Positions 24,484 through 35,875 of a stretch of DNA of 64,000 nt are shown here, piece after piece. The stretch comes from Amaurobius ferox (lineage: Eukaryota; Arthropoda; Arachnida; Araneae; Amaurobiidae), in NCBI GenBank assembly GCA_951213105.1, contig OX578140.1:122509985-122573984 (forward strand). Direction: 5' to 3'. Positions within the stretch are counted from its first letter, which is position 1. Every line of letters begins with the position of its first letter. Under the pieces are notes generated by a model, which was not told the origin of the DNA, made no database searches, and was given only the letters and a program-made list of their open reading frames with translations. The translations under genes were made by a program, and so were the position numbers.

Positions 24484-25046
24484 ACAGGGTAAATAGCACC
24501 TAATCTGGCAAACAAAAGAGGGGGATAGAATAGCCAATGTGCAGTATAAAACACCATAGCAACCCTGTCCTATCTCTAACCTTTTCTGAGTTATGGTGGA
24601 TAGACGGAAGTGCGTCAAGTCTGAAAAAAACCCAAATTTGTGAGGTTTCTGAAAGGTCTACACTCAAAATAAGCACATAATTAGAAAGAGCAGGAAAAAT
24701 CCCATAAGATAACTGCATTTTCATCAGGATAAGTGGATTTAACAGGATATGTGGATTCAACTACAAGCGCTGAAACATTGGCGAAGTACAAAATCAAAAT
24801 GTTGCCAAAATCTGTATCCGGCTATATAGCAAAAATCCTTCAAGCTACAATAGGTCCAATTTACCAAAAGCTTTTCCATTCCACCAGCTTTCGAATGAGC
24901 CTACAATAAACCATATCGGTGTTTTAATTCAGGAGCCCGATTACAACGATTTTGGACGATATTCGCACAAATCAATTGCTTGGCGACCTAAAATATTACC
25001 GCTGAGTTTCCATCTTGACGCCATCAAAAAGAACGCTCTTTCTCAC
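24484..25046. other. Unassigned; possible mariner-type end at 24484
   Basis: CAGGGTAAATAGCACCTAAT at 24484 looks like a CAGGG-type mariner terminus abutting the previous element, but no matching inverted end was found. The rest has no recognisable gene. Confidence 0.3.
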
Positions 25047-25455
25047 AACGTTTGAACGGGCCAACGGCCGTACCGTGCTGCAAACACCGGTTCTCGTTAG
25101 ATCACCGAAATCAGACAGCATCAGGCGCGGTTAGTACTTGGGGAGGTGACCATCTGGGAACACCGCGTGCTGTTGGCACATTTCGGGTGCGGTAACCCTG
25201 TGGTTTGCTCGCTGGATTTGCACGCTGCCACAACTGCCGCCGTATTCATGCGGAGTACGATCACGTTAAACATGTGGGTCCGTAAGTCTTTCCGAGAGGT
25301 TCGTGGTAGGGGAAGGAGGGTACGCTCCCTGTGGATGCCTCCCCCACTGGATTCCGGTCTAAATTGGGTGGGACTTCCCGGTCGCCCAAATAGTTACCTT
25401 ACACCTTTCTGGTAGGTCGGACGGTCTGAGTCTCAACAACAACAACGTTTGAACG
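25047..25455 (+). mobile_element. SINE with 5S rRNA head (copy S1)
   Basis: Flanked by AACGTTTGAACG (25047-25058 and 25444-25455). Positions 25060-25177 are a recognisable 5S rRNA: GCCAACGGCCGTACC start, GTTAGTACTTGG internal promoter region and GTGCTGTTGGC end. Positions 25191-25238 are a tRNA-like remnant (GGTAACCCTGTGGTTTGC...) lacking the B box. A shared body follows (GTTAAACATGTGGGTCCGTA ... GGTAGGTCGGACGGTCTGAG) with a CAA-repeat tail. RNA polymerase III transcription and LINE-mediated insertion are inferred from the SINE3 type. The open frame across the body is not a gene. Confidence 0.93.
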
Positions 25456-26200
25456 AAATTCTAAACCTTTATAATTTTAAACTCGATCGAATGTTCGGAA
25501 GATACCCAAATCTTCGAATGAGATTTTGAAAAATTCGTTAAAAATCAGAACCTCCATTAATGTTACGTAAGCAATCATTTCTTGTGTAATTTTTTATCAA
25601 AAAAGAATGTCACAAACGTTAAAACGCAAGTACGAACAGTTATAGAGATATTGCACGTTTTTTTAAATAAAATTTATCAAAAATATTGCGTAAAATTAAA
25701 ATCATTAACTGCCGTGGAATATGTTCACTTTTCACACGCATTTTTATGCGACAAATTGGTTACCATCATTCTTGCTGATTTAATCTGTTCCATTCACGAG
25801 ATATAATACGTTGTGTAATAATTTTGAATTTTTACTCCAAATAATTTGCTAATAATCATTAATTTATATATTCTCTCCGTCTGTCTGTAACACTTGGCGA
25901 TAAATTTGACAAACTTGACTATTAATTTGGCAAAAAATCGACAACTTCCCGCCTTTTTTATAAAATAATGCCAAATTGAAAAGAATATCGTTAAAATTAC
26001 AACAATGTTGCTAATTAACGAAAATGACGCCAAATTTATAAATTAATTTTTAGAATATTTTTATTTATGAACTCTACTGCTTATTGCGGTTGCTGTAAAT
26101 ATTGATAATTTTGAAAGTAATGTTGCGCAAAACATTAAGCAACGAAGTTAATTGGGTATTTTGAAATAGTTTTACATGTTGTCATTCGGAAAATTTTACC
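25456..26200 (+). mobile_element. Diverged family A copy, 5' part replaced by the SINE target
   Basis: Matches family A after its microsatellite: TCGATCGAATGTTCGGAAGA, TTCGAATGAGATTTTGAAAA, TATGTTCACTTTTCACACGC, then the CTGTCTGTAACACTTGGCGA block. It joins directly to the SINE target duplication, so the SINE probably landed in this relic. The 3' terminus is not clear. Confidence 0.6.
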
Positions 26201-26239
26201 AAATGTACAACCTTAGAACGCAACCATTAAACCATTTAC

Positions 26240-26371
26240 TAGTTTAAACTTTAGTTTAGCTTGAAATAGCTCGCGAATAAAGCGCATCGAATAGGAGGCA
26301 TAGCCTCCCGACTCGCAAAGCCAGTTACGTTGGTTGGCGAAGCGTAGCAAGCAGGGGGCACAACCACCTAG
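26240..26371 (+). mobile_element. Possible Helitron 3' end, different family
   Basis: Small GC-richer patch with short inverted steps (GGAGGCATAGCCTCC; GCGAAGCGTAGC) ending CAACCACCTAG followed by T. Stem-like sequence upstream of CTAG-T is a Helitron 3' pattern. No 5' end was identified, and it differs from the 18378 terminus. Confidence 0.4.
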
Positions 26372-26387
26372 TTCAATATAAAAAAAT

Positions 26388-27296
26388 TCTGATGTGGGCA
26401 GCACATGACTTTCCTTATATAATGCAATGAATTTACTGCTTTTACAGTTAAAAAAATGTTATTCTTATAGTAGATACTTATATTCTTTCAAAGATTTTGA
26501 ATTTTCTTGAATTAGTCGTCATTTTCATTGATTTAGCGTTATTTTTATCCATTTGGCAAGATTTTCGTTAATTTGGCAACATTTAAAAATGTCGCCAAGT
26601 TGGCGACATTCCGCTAAATTCGTCGCCAAAATCTCGCCAAGTGTTATGGACGGAGAAATAAATTTTTCTTACAGCAGATAAATGACTATTGGCGTTCAAA
26701 TACAAAAGTATTACTCAAAGTATCTTTTCTCGTGAATGGAACGAGTTAGATCCACGAGAATGATGTCACCAAATTTATCGCGTGATATAACTATGATAAG
26801 TGAACATGTTTCTTAAGAGTTAATATTTTTTTTAATTTATGGGACTTTTTGATGAATTTATTTGAAAAATGTGGAATATCTCGAGAACGGTTCATGCTAG
26901 CGTTCTAAAATTTATGTCAATCGTTTTCTAAGGAAAAATTGCATAAGAAATGCCTACTTGCGTAACTTTATTAAAAGTTTTGATTTTTTGATGATTTTTT
27001 CAAACTTTCACTCAAAAATCTAGGATGGTTCTGAACGTTCGATTGTGTTTTAAAACAATAGGCTTCCAGTATTCATGGATTGTGATTTTTGTTCCAAATT
27101 TCATTCGAATCTCTCCATTCGTTTGTGAGATATCGTCTCCACAGGCTCACTGACACACACACACACAGACATCACCTTAAAAATGTTCGATTCGTGATCA
27201 GGGATGCTTGAAACATTCTCTCCCGTTGAAAACTCGAATTCGAATTTTCGACCCCGTCACAATACTTTCCTTATACATTATGTATATAAGGAAAGT
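26388..27296 (-). mobile_element. Family A repeat (HINE-like), copy 3
   Basis: Reverse copy from TCTGATGTGGGCAGCACATG to the 5' palindrome ending GGAAAGT at 27296. Flanked by AAAAAT on both sides (26382-26387 and 27297-27302), the most informative target duplication of the family because it is not a pure homopolymer. The microsatellite is short here (CACACACACACACAGACATC, about 27152-27171). Confidence 0.88.
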
Positions 27297-27894
27297 AAAA
27301 ATAATATATAGTAATAAATTCTTATAATGTATTCTAGAAATATATTTGACGCATTTTTGAAGCCAAAGCATGTGTTTGTCCGTTAAGTTTCTTCTAGCTA
27401 TTTCTCATTGATTCAATACATCTCTGCATTTATAACTTTACATTTAACGTATACTTTAACGTATTGCTGTGTTGTTCAAAATGTTCACCACAGTATTTGA
27501 AGGTTCGTATCTAAATATAAATAGTTTCTGAATTAAAGTGTGAACTACTAATTAAATTATCTCCTGACCATCATAACTCAATTTAGTGAAACTTCTATCA
27601 AACGGTTTAATTAGCACGTCAGAGCGTTTTCAAAGTTCGTCGGAAATTCAATCACTCTCAAAAACCTGATTCTGTCAATATACCTCTGAAGATTCGATCT
27701 GAATCCACATAAATCAAGACTACTTTCGGTTTCAGAAAACGCAATAGTTTGTGTAGTGACAAATGGCTATGAGAAAGATATTTCATGATGAGTAATATTA
27801 ATTATCGTTCTTTAATTACGTAATTAAAATTCTTATGTAGACAGCACATAACTGTCCCTGCATAATTCAAAAACTTTACTTCCTCCGGAAAGTT
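27297..27894. other. No gene recognised; small family A end relic
   Basis: Only AATTCTTATGTAGACAGCAC then ATAACTGTCCCTGCATAATT (about 27829-27868) resembles a reverse family A 3' end. Otherwise nothing. Confidence 0.35.
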
Positions 27895-28449
27895 TATAAG
27901 ATGGGTGTTTCCAGATGAAATCGGGGCGAAAACTGAAAGTGCTAACTAGCTATAAATAGTTAGCGAGTAACTTGTTGTCCTTTGAAGACTGCAGAATTTA
28001 CTTTGACAATAAGGGCTTGCAATTCGGTCCCAATACCTCAAAAGTAGAGAACACCGGCTGGCCAGTACGACGATCCGTGGTTGCAGTCCCGGTTGGGGCA
28101 ACAAAGTACTTAACAATAACACCCAAACAAATCAACCCTGCAGGTTAGTGCAATGATGTCGGTGGTCTGAAAGTAACTCTAGTACAACTAGCACGGATTC
28201 AGTAAACTCTGGTATTTTGAGCGCCGGCTTCAAATCGGGAGGTCAACAACCACGCAGGAAACTAAGCTAGAGTATAGAAATAGCAGCAAAAGGCTAACCT
28301 GAGGTAAAAATAGCAAGGAACAATCAGTCAACGTTAATCTGACATTAGCGGGAGGAGAATGCAGAGTTCATTTTGACTATAAGAGCTTGCAATTCTGTCC
28401 TAGTAGCTCAACGGTAGAGCGTCGGCTGACCAATACAAAGGCTTTAAGG
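27895..28449 (+). repeat. tRNA-derived double-headed repeat, copy T1
   Basis: First tRNA-like head 28027-28100 (CCGGCTGGCCAGTACG and a degraded B box ending GTCCCGGTTGGGGCA). The body contains CAAATCAACCCTGCAGG and AGCACGGATTCAGTAAACTC. A second head starts at 28397 (GTCCTAGTAGCTCAACGGTA) but stops in the anticodon region near 28434. The hAT element at 28450 follows and the sequence resumes at 29997. Confidence 0.75.
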
Positions 28450-28556
28450 CAGTGGTCTCAAACTCGCGGCCCGATGCATGCTATTTTGCAGCACCCGACG
28501 TCTTTCCCATAATTACAATGATTTATAAAATTTTATGCTATTCACAAGAAAAAAAA

Positions 28557-29329
28557 TCTGATGTGGGCAACACATGACTTTCCTTATATAATGTAATTAA
28601 TTTACTACTTTTACAGTAAAAAAAAAGTTGGTTTTTCTTATAGTAGATACTAATATTCTTTCCAAGATATTAAATTTTCGACAATTAGTCGTTATTTTTA
28701 TCCATTTGGCGAGATTTTCGTTAAATTGGCAACATTTCAAAAAGTCGCCAAGTTGGCGACATTCCGCCAAATTCGTCGCCAAAATCTCGCCAAGCGTTAT
28801 GCACTAAGAAATAAGTTATTCTTACAGCAGATAAATGACTATTGGCGTTCAAACACAAAAGTATTACTAAAAGTATATTTTTTCATGAATGGAATGAGCT
28901 AGTTCCACGAGAATGATGTAACCCAATTTATCGCATGGTATTACATATGAAAAGTGAACATGTTTCTCAATAGGAATTTTTTTTTATATAACTTTTTGAT
29001 AATTTTTTTTTAAAAAATGAACAATATCTCGAGAACGGTTCATGTTAGCGTTCTAAAATTTATGTCAATCGTTTTCTAATGAAAAATTGCATAGGAAATG
29101 TCTATTTGCGTAACTTTGTTAGTGGTTTTTATTTTTTGACGATTTTTTCAAAATTTCATTCGAAAATTTAGGGGGGTTCTTAACATTTGATTGCATATAA
29201 AAGCAATAGGCTTCCAGTGTTTACGGATTGTGATTTTTGTACCAAATTTGGTTCGAATCGGTTCATTCGTTCGTCAGTTATCGTCTCCACAGACTCACTG
29301 ACACACACACATACTTTCACACACACATA

Positions 29330-29374
<45 letters not shown>

Positions 29375-29530
29375 ACACACACACACACATACACACACAC
29401 AGACATCACTTCAAAAATGTTTGATTCGTGATCAGGGATGCTTGAAACGTGCTCTCCCGTCGAAAACTCGAATTCGAATTTTCGACCCCGTCACAATACT
29501 TTCCTTATACATTATGTATATAAGGAAAGT
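28557..29530 (-). mobile_element. Family A repeat (HINE-like), copy 4
   Basis: Reverse full-length copy from TCTGATGTGGGCAACACATG to the 5' palindrome ending at 29530. Flanked by at least five A on each side. CA microsatellite at 29297-29403. Very close in sequence to 4943-5917, suggesting recent spread. Confidence 0.9.
29297..29403. repeat. (CA)n microsatellite inside family A copy 4
   Basis: CA tract broken by two ATACTTTC inserts and single T steps; it occupies the standard family A position. Confidence 0.95.
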
Positions 29531-29996
29531 AAAAATTAATTATCAACCACTCACTTGATGGCGCTGCTAGGTCAGGAAATCCACTAGGTCCAGCTACTTT
29601 CAGAAAAGTTCAGTGTTGTTACTTTTTTCGGGGTAGGGGGGGGGGGAGTTAGAAAGAGAGGGAGAGTTTTTACGAACTTTTAGAAAGCCAGTAAATTATA
29701 TTTGGGAATTCCAGTAAATTACTGCATTTTAGTAGTTTTTGCCAACATTAGTACCAACATTAGTACCAACATTTTGCCAACATTAGTACTTAGCCATAAA
29801 GATGTCTGTAATGGTTTTATCATATAAAAATTGATCATATATAAAACAATCAATCCCTTTTTCGTAATTGTACGTAGTTTCGTATTTATAAAATTACGTA
29901 ATCGTAGGCATTTATTATTCTTGCGGCCCTCCAAAATCCTAGAAATCTACAAAGTGGCCCTCCAAAGGATCTGAGATTGAGACCACTGCTTTAAGG

Positions 29997-31146
29997 GCTT
30001 TCCTAGGAACTCTGTGTAAAATTGAATAAAATTTATTGCTTAATCACACACCTAATATACTATATTTCAATCATTTCTATTCAAATCCATGGCCATATTC
30101 CATTACTCACTTCACAAGTACTAACAGTATAAAGCAATAAATGTAAGTGGTATGAATAGAAAATAGTTTCGAAAACTAGAGCTTCATTAGAAGACAGATC
30201 GACTTTCCATCCATCATTCTGCCTTTGAAAGAGACAGCCATGGTGACGCAAAATTGCTCCCGTGTCGCTTCGTACATGGCTGCTTCCCTCTATGCGGAGG
30301 CTGTTGACAAAAGAACAATTGATGGGAACAACTACGACACATATTTTCCACCTTTCAAACAATGTTCTATGCTTCTCTTACCAAAGGCTATTTTTTACTT
30401 TCTTTTAATTCTTTCTATAGGGTTCCCTGTTGTGCAGCGGCGGAACTGGAAATTTTAGTTCCTTGAGCAAAATATGCAAAAACAAAATACCCAAAATTTT
30501 GGTTTTTCCAAAATTAAAATGTTGGGCCAAAATTTTTTTTCCGAAAAACTGAAACGTTTGAATCCCAAAAATTAAAAACATTTAAAAACAGTCTTTTATT
30601 TCGGGGGATCATTTTCGTAAGTGAAAAAATTTGAAATTTTTGGAGCTTTCTTTAATTTCTCTTCTCTGCAGTGCTTATCGGCATCCCTCCAATAACACTT
30701 AAAGTTCAAAAGGAGCCATCCAAGCACAAACAAATGGCAAAACAAATGCCTGAAACAAATTTGCAAATGGAATAATCTTCACTATGACCAAAATGAAATA
30801 ACCTTTATTATGACTAAAATGATTACAAGCAAAAAAAATTCATTTTCTAACGATACCAACAATTGGTAACATTCGCTTTCAGTTTGTTGAACCATCACAA
30901 ACAGCATTTAATTGCGTATAAACATTTATACAGATGGTTCTGGAACTAATTCTGGAACAACATCAACTTACTGTGTTTTTACGATAGCACATGCGTCCAC
31001 AAGAGATCAACTCATCTACGCTATCTATTAATCTATATATCGCCACTAATATAGAACTATCACTAATTCATAACTCTGACACTTTTATCAAAAAATTTGT
31101 AAAGAACCATGCTGGCCCAACCGTAAATGAAACCACTGATTTTTGC
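29997..31146. other. No gene recognised
   Basis: A moderately complex patch at 30186-30360 (CTGCCTTTGAAAGAGACAGC...) is open on both strands but has no domain or repeat partner here. The rest is A/T-rich. Confidence 0.35.
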
Positions 31147-31600
31147 AATAGTCAGCCGACGCTCTACCGTTAAGCTACTGTAACAGAATTGCAAGATCTT
31201 ATTGAAGTAGACTCTGCATTCTTCACGCTTTAATGTCAGATTGACGGGCAACTGACGATCTGTTTAATCACCTCCTGCTACTTTTACCTCAGGTTAGCCT
31301 CCTGATGCTACTTTTATCCTCCAAGTTAGCTTTCTGAGTGGTCGTTGTCCTCTCGATTTCAAATCGGGGCTCCATATCCCAAAGTCCACCGAATCCGTGC
31401 TAGCGGTACTAGAATCCCTTTCAGATCTCCGACATCTTTGCACTAACCTACAGGGTTGATTTGTTCGGGCACCATTGCAAAACCTTGCTGCCCCAACCAG
31501 GAATCGAACCCAGGATCTTCAGACTGGCAGGCCTACGCTCCACCGTTGAGCTACAGGGACAGAATTGCAAAGCTCTTATCTTGAGCTCTGCAAATTACGT
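31147..31600 (-). repeat. tRNA-derived double-headed repeat, copy T5 (reverse)
   Basis: On the minus strand a full head lies at 31560-31489 (GTCCCTGTAGCTCAACGGTG ... GGTTCGATTCCTGGTTGGGG). It is followed by the body, then a second head starting about 31192 that ends in the anticodon region (CGTCGGCTGACTATTGC) near 31147. The spacing between heads is about 370 bp, as in T1. Confidence 0.78.
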
Positions 31601-32929
31601 AACAACATTTTATCTATGTACAGTTTCTGGATAGTTTATTATAACACGGTGCTCCAAGAGTCCCACCGGGTTTCTTTTCGGAGAGTTCGTTAACAAGTCA
31701 AGTGTCTCTCTACCTCCATCTGCATAAACACCCCAACAACAATCACTTGCCCAATCAAACCCCGATGTCGGCTCCTTAATGTCAAATTACCAGGGATAAC
31801 TACAAATCTTTTACAAGACTTCAGCGAAATTAGCTCACGAAAGAAATCTATTTATCCTTCTAAAATGGGTAATCCGTAGAGGGGATTCGTTATAAGGAGG
31901 TAATGTAGTATAATTTGTAAATAAGGGAGGGATGCTTATATGAAATCGCTCTTAAGAGAGGGGGACTGTATACCATTAATATTTCAATACCGCAATGAGT
32001 ACGAAACTTATTTTCTATTAAAATAGAAACATTAAATTTGGTGGTAGCTCGACGGTCTTAATAATATTGACGAAAAAAAATAAAAAAAATTCTAAATATT
32101 ATAATTGAGGCTATACTTCACATTTTATAACATTCAAAACGTAAAACAAATTTCGAGAAAATAAACACTTCCAATTTTATGCTGAAGTAGATCATTTGAT
32201 AAAAAAAAATCTTGGATATTTACATTTTTAGAATATGTGCTGATTTAGGGAGACAACTGAAACGTTCGATTTTCCGATTAATTGAAAAGGCTCGCATTTA
32301 AGTCAGAAATAAATTGAAATAAGTACAAAAGTCATCACAATTCGGGATGAGAATTATGCGGAATAATGTTAAATGTTTCAAAACATGAAGAAAAATTGCA
32401 TTTTGAATCGCAGATACTCAATGCAAAACAAGAAATTTGCGGCCATCCAAATGCGATAAACAAATCTATTTTTAAAACATAGACAAATCGAGAGACAAGT
32501 CTATTTTAGTAATCCTATCTTGTTTTAATCGACAACACAAATCTTATTAATTTTCACCACGATCTCATTATAAGAAAGCTCTATTTCGTGTCGTTGTTTT
32601 CTCACACTATTGAATTTTTTTAATCCTCTTAGTTAAATCTTATATTGAACGCGTCAGATAACTCATTTACAAAAGAAAATTTACTAATTTTGCCATGTAC
32701 ACCTTTAAACTCTTTCCATCTTTTGTTGCGGAAGATTTTCTCGAACCCAACCTACGCTTACTTTAACAATATTTTATCCTCTTAACAACGCCTACTTTAA
32801 CAATATTTTATCCTCCTTTACTGCAAGACAAATAGCCATTACTTTTGTACCGAAATAACCAAAAATGCCATTTATTGAATGAGTGCTCAGGTTTCAGCAA
32901 TTTTCTAGTTTTCCTGCATTTTCTTTTAT
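31601..32929. other. No gene recognised
   Basis: Mixed-composition DNA. A 25-bp near-repeat (TTTAACAATATTTTATCCTC) occurs twice near 32762-32816. No coding signal. Confidence 0.35.
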
Positions 32930-33072
32930 TTTTTCCGACGACGAGAGAAAGAACGCCATCATCCTGTGTAGTTGAAACGGAGTATAATTTCGATGGAGTC
33001 GTTCAACGACGATCAAAACGTCCGGTCCATCATTTTGTTTCTGAAATATACTGTCTGATGCAGGGGTAAAGA
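32930..33072 (+). CDS. Possible exon of an unknown gene
   Basis: A pyrimidine-rich tract (TTTTCTTTTATTTTTTCC) precedes an open segment reading RERTPSSCVVETEYNFDG, then VVQRRSKRPVHHFVSEIYCL, and MQG. It runs into GGGGTAAAGAG, which can serve as a splice donor. Composition is less A/T-biased than its surroundings. No domain is recognised and no partner exon was found. It may equally be an old repeat fragment. Confidence 0.2.
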
Positions 33073-33469
33073 GTTCATATCCTGAAATATGGTTTTATTG
33101 TATTACATATAGTAATATATCTTCGTAGATTGTACAGTAATACATCTTGGTAGATTGGTGGGTTCTGCGAAATCGGTACGTAAATAGAAACCGGATAAAA
33201 AGACGGAAAACTAACATTTTAGGATATCTTTATTTTTCCTACAATATACATATGTAAAAATATAGTATATATAAAAATATAGGGAAACTTTGTTACCTAG
33301 TCATAGATTGATGTAAAAATTTACTCCTTTCGAATATATGTATATATGTGTATGTGCGCGTGTGTGTGCCTGTGTGTGTGTCTGTGTGGTATAGTTTTAC
33401 CTAGGTATTACAATGTATCTATTATTTCTTTGGACTATCCTACACCAATTTTTTATATACATACATATA

Positions 33470-33790
33470 CAGGGTGTCCCCATAAGATTGAAACGGGCTT
33501 TAATTCTTTACCTGTTGGAGATAAGTGGGCAATGTAAATTGCAAAAATGTTGAAAGTAAGGTAGGAAATAAGACTACGTTAATAAAATGGTCCTCCCATT
33601 CATTTTCAAAAAGTTACACTTTTTAAATTTTTATAGGACCCCCTTAGACAAATTTGGTCAATCAGCAAATTTTTATTTTTAATGCAACAAGATCATTAAA
33701 AAACACCACATGACATATTTCGAAAAATCAATAATTTTTACGAAATCCAGTATGCTTAATCAGTATTAACAACTTATTTCTTTTCGGCGT
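33470..33790 (+). mobile_element. Mariner-type single end
   Basis: CAGGGTGTCCCCATAAGATT at 33470, directly after TA, is a mariner-type terminus. No inverted partner was found within the next kilobase, so it is probably a truncated copy. Right limit unknown. Confidence 0.4.
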
Positions 33791-33793
33791 AAT

Positions 33794-33911
33794 CTAGACA
33801 TAAGAAAACTCTAATTTATGTTGCTGTCCTAGAATATCAAATTTTTTTCATCCTAGACATAAGAAAACTCTAATTTATGTTGCTGTCCTAGAATATCAAA
33901 ATTTTTTCATT
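33794..33911. repeat. 59-bp tandem duplication
   Basis: CTAGACATAAGAAAACTCTA and the following ~39 bases occur twice in a row (from 33794 and 33853), almost identically, so the duplication is recent. Confidence 0.9.
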
Positions 33912-34576
33912 GGTCTTCAGTTGGAAACTGCAAAATTTTTACTTAACACTGCACAGTGTTACTTAATGCTGTATTTACTACTTTATATAATGTGTCACTT
34001 GATCAAGTATTTTTAAATGTATCCCCGACTGCATATCTAAAAAGAATTATGGCCGATCACATTTACGTTTCTGACTATAACTTTATCAAGTGTTACACTC
34101 GTATAATAATTTTATAGACAACATAAAAATCGTATAATTTTATAGAGCAGACAGAGTTATAAGCACTCTTAGAGAGGAGTACTAAAATATTATGATAGAT
34201 ATAAAACTGCAAAAAGACCATTTTATTGGGGACCTAGAAACATTGTAAAATATAAATCATAAGGATTAAGCCTGAATCTACGACATATGATAAATATCAG
34301 ACTGCCTGCCGCCATGGAACAATATGGAGGGCACTTTCATTGACCAATATTTATGCGTCAGACTCTGTTACAATATCCGTATACATAATGTTGCAGAATT
34401 AGATCCCTAGCCAATTAAATTCCTAAGCGACTTTGGATAATTCTGGATGACATCGCCAAGTGTTGCAGATTTTAATTGGTGCTGCCAATCTTACGTATTA
34501 AGTTCCCCTCCATCCCCGAGGTAGTACATCGTTTGTTTTAAATAACATACGCTCAGTAAGAAAATTAAAGGGAATC

Positions 34577-34887
34577 TTAAATGCTTATTTTGCTTCTTTT
34601 ACCCAGACCATCCAACCTACCTGAAGGTGTAAATTATCTGTTCGGTCGGCCGAGAAGTGCCACCCATTGTAGACCGGAACTGAGTCAGGCGGCATCCACA
34701 TAGACCGTACACGCCTTCTCCTACCACCAACCTCTCAGGAGAACTTACAGACCCACATGTTTAACGTGTCCGTACTCCTCGTGAACACGAGAACAGTTAA
34801 GGCATTTCAGGAAATCGAACCTGGGTCGTCCAAGTGCAATCCGCGCGCGCTGACAACTGTGCTGTCCCACCCCTTTAAATGCTTATT
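34577..34887 (-). mobile_element. SINE with tRNA head (copy S2, old)
   Basis: Flanked by TTAAATGCTTATT (34577-34589 and 34875-34887, 13 bp perfect). On the minus strand a tRNA-like head (about 34874-34800; B-box-like GGTTCGATTTCC) is followed by the body shared with the 5S-headed copies (AACATGTGGGTCTGTAAGTT ... GGTTGGATGGTCTGGG). The body is more diverged than in the other copies and the CAA tail has decayed. Confidence 0.88.
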
Positions 34888-35565
34888 AACGGAATCCTCA
34901 CAATTTACCGAACCAAAGCCACTAGATGATACCAAACGATACAGACTATCGTGAAACTGTATAGTAGCGTAACCAGAAAACATTTCTGTGGGGTGGGAGG
35001 GGGTGTGGGGTCGGAAACTAGATATGTTTTTCCATTTCTCAATATAATATCTTTAAGATTCAATGAGTTTGATAGGTTCCTGGAGTGGTATGACCCCAAA
35101 TCCCCCCTTATCAATGCCACTGAAGCTATCCAATTGTAAAGTAATCAAAAACTATTGAAAGAAGAATGCTCAGCAAATAAGAATAGACAGAAATTCCCGG
35201 ACAATAAATAAACTCTGCCCATCAAAAACTTTTAAAAGATACCTCAGAGAAAAAAAAGGACGAAGGTGAATATTATTTGACTAAACACTCTTAAATATTG
35301 CAAGTGAAGGATGAATCTTTAAATACAAATTTTACTCTTGTACGAAACAATGAGAATGTGCGTCCAACACTGTATCGACAGAGTAATTATATAGAATTGA
35401 TGATAGCGTACAATTTTTGAGTCAAAGGATGCAATGGTCCCATCAAGAGCCTCTTGGTGCTAATTTTCTACATCATATTTTAGCGCTGAAGGCATGAACT
35501 CGTCTTCTTCTTCATACGAATTAATTTTAAGCAATGATAGAAATTTTACCTGTCTATTAAAGATC
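34888..35565. other. No gene recognised
   Basis: Only short chance open frames and a G-rich patch (GGGGTGGGAGGGGGTGTGGG, 34990). Confidence 0.4.
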
Positions 35566-35875
35566 TCCATATATTACGTTGTTGTTAAGACCCAGACCGT
35601 CCGACCTACCAGAAAGGTGTAAAGTAATTGTTTGGCCGGCCCGGAAGTGCCACCCAATTTAGACCGGAACCCAGTGGGGGAGGCATCCACAGGGACCGTA
35701 CCCTCCTTCCCCTACCACCAACCTCTCGGAAGGACTTACGGACCCACATGTTTAACGTGATCGTACTACGCGTGAACACGGCGGTAGTTTGGGCAGTGGC
35801 GGGAATCGAACCTGGGCCTACCGAGTGCAACTCCCGCCCGCTAACCACTGGGCTACCGGGCCCTTCCATATATTA
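35566..35875 (-). mobile_element. SINE with tRNA head (copy S3)
   Basis: Flanked by TCCATATATTA (35566-35576 and 35865-35875). On the minus strand the head (35863-35791) has an A box (TAGCCCAGTGGTTAGCGGGC) and B box (GGTTCGATTCCC). The body is nearly identical to S1 and S4, including AGAGGTTGGTGGTAGGGGAA, and ends in a CAACAACG tail. It is a young tRNA-headed member of the family whose other members carry 5S heads. Confidence 0.93.

Larger units (their letters stand above)
28450..29988. mobile_element. Non-autonomous hAT element with nested family A copy
   Basis: Terminal inverted repeats CAGTGGTCTCAAACTCGCGG and, inverted at the right, CAGTGGTCTCAATCTCAG. The 8-bp target duplication CTTTAAGG is perfect (28442-28449 and 29989-29996). 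Subterminal GGCCC motifs occur at both ends. No transposase; most of its length is the family A copy at 28557-29530. Without it the element is about 0.56 kb. Confidence 0.93.

Noticed and set aside
25060..25177. A genuine 5S rRNA gene
   Set aside because: It sits at the head of a retroposed unit with a 12-bp target duplication and a CAA tail, and the second copy at 62401 has the same arrangement; this is a SINE head.
25146..25415. 89-codon open frame (also at 62487-62744 and 35606-35869)
   Set aside because: It is the SINE body translated; the same peptide appears wherever the SINE does.
29187..29558. 123-codon frame with His-Thr repeats
   Set aside because: Translation of the CA microsatellite inside family A copy 4.
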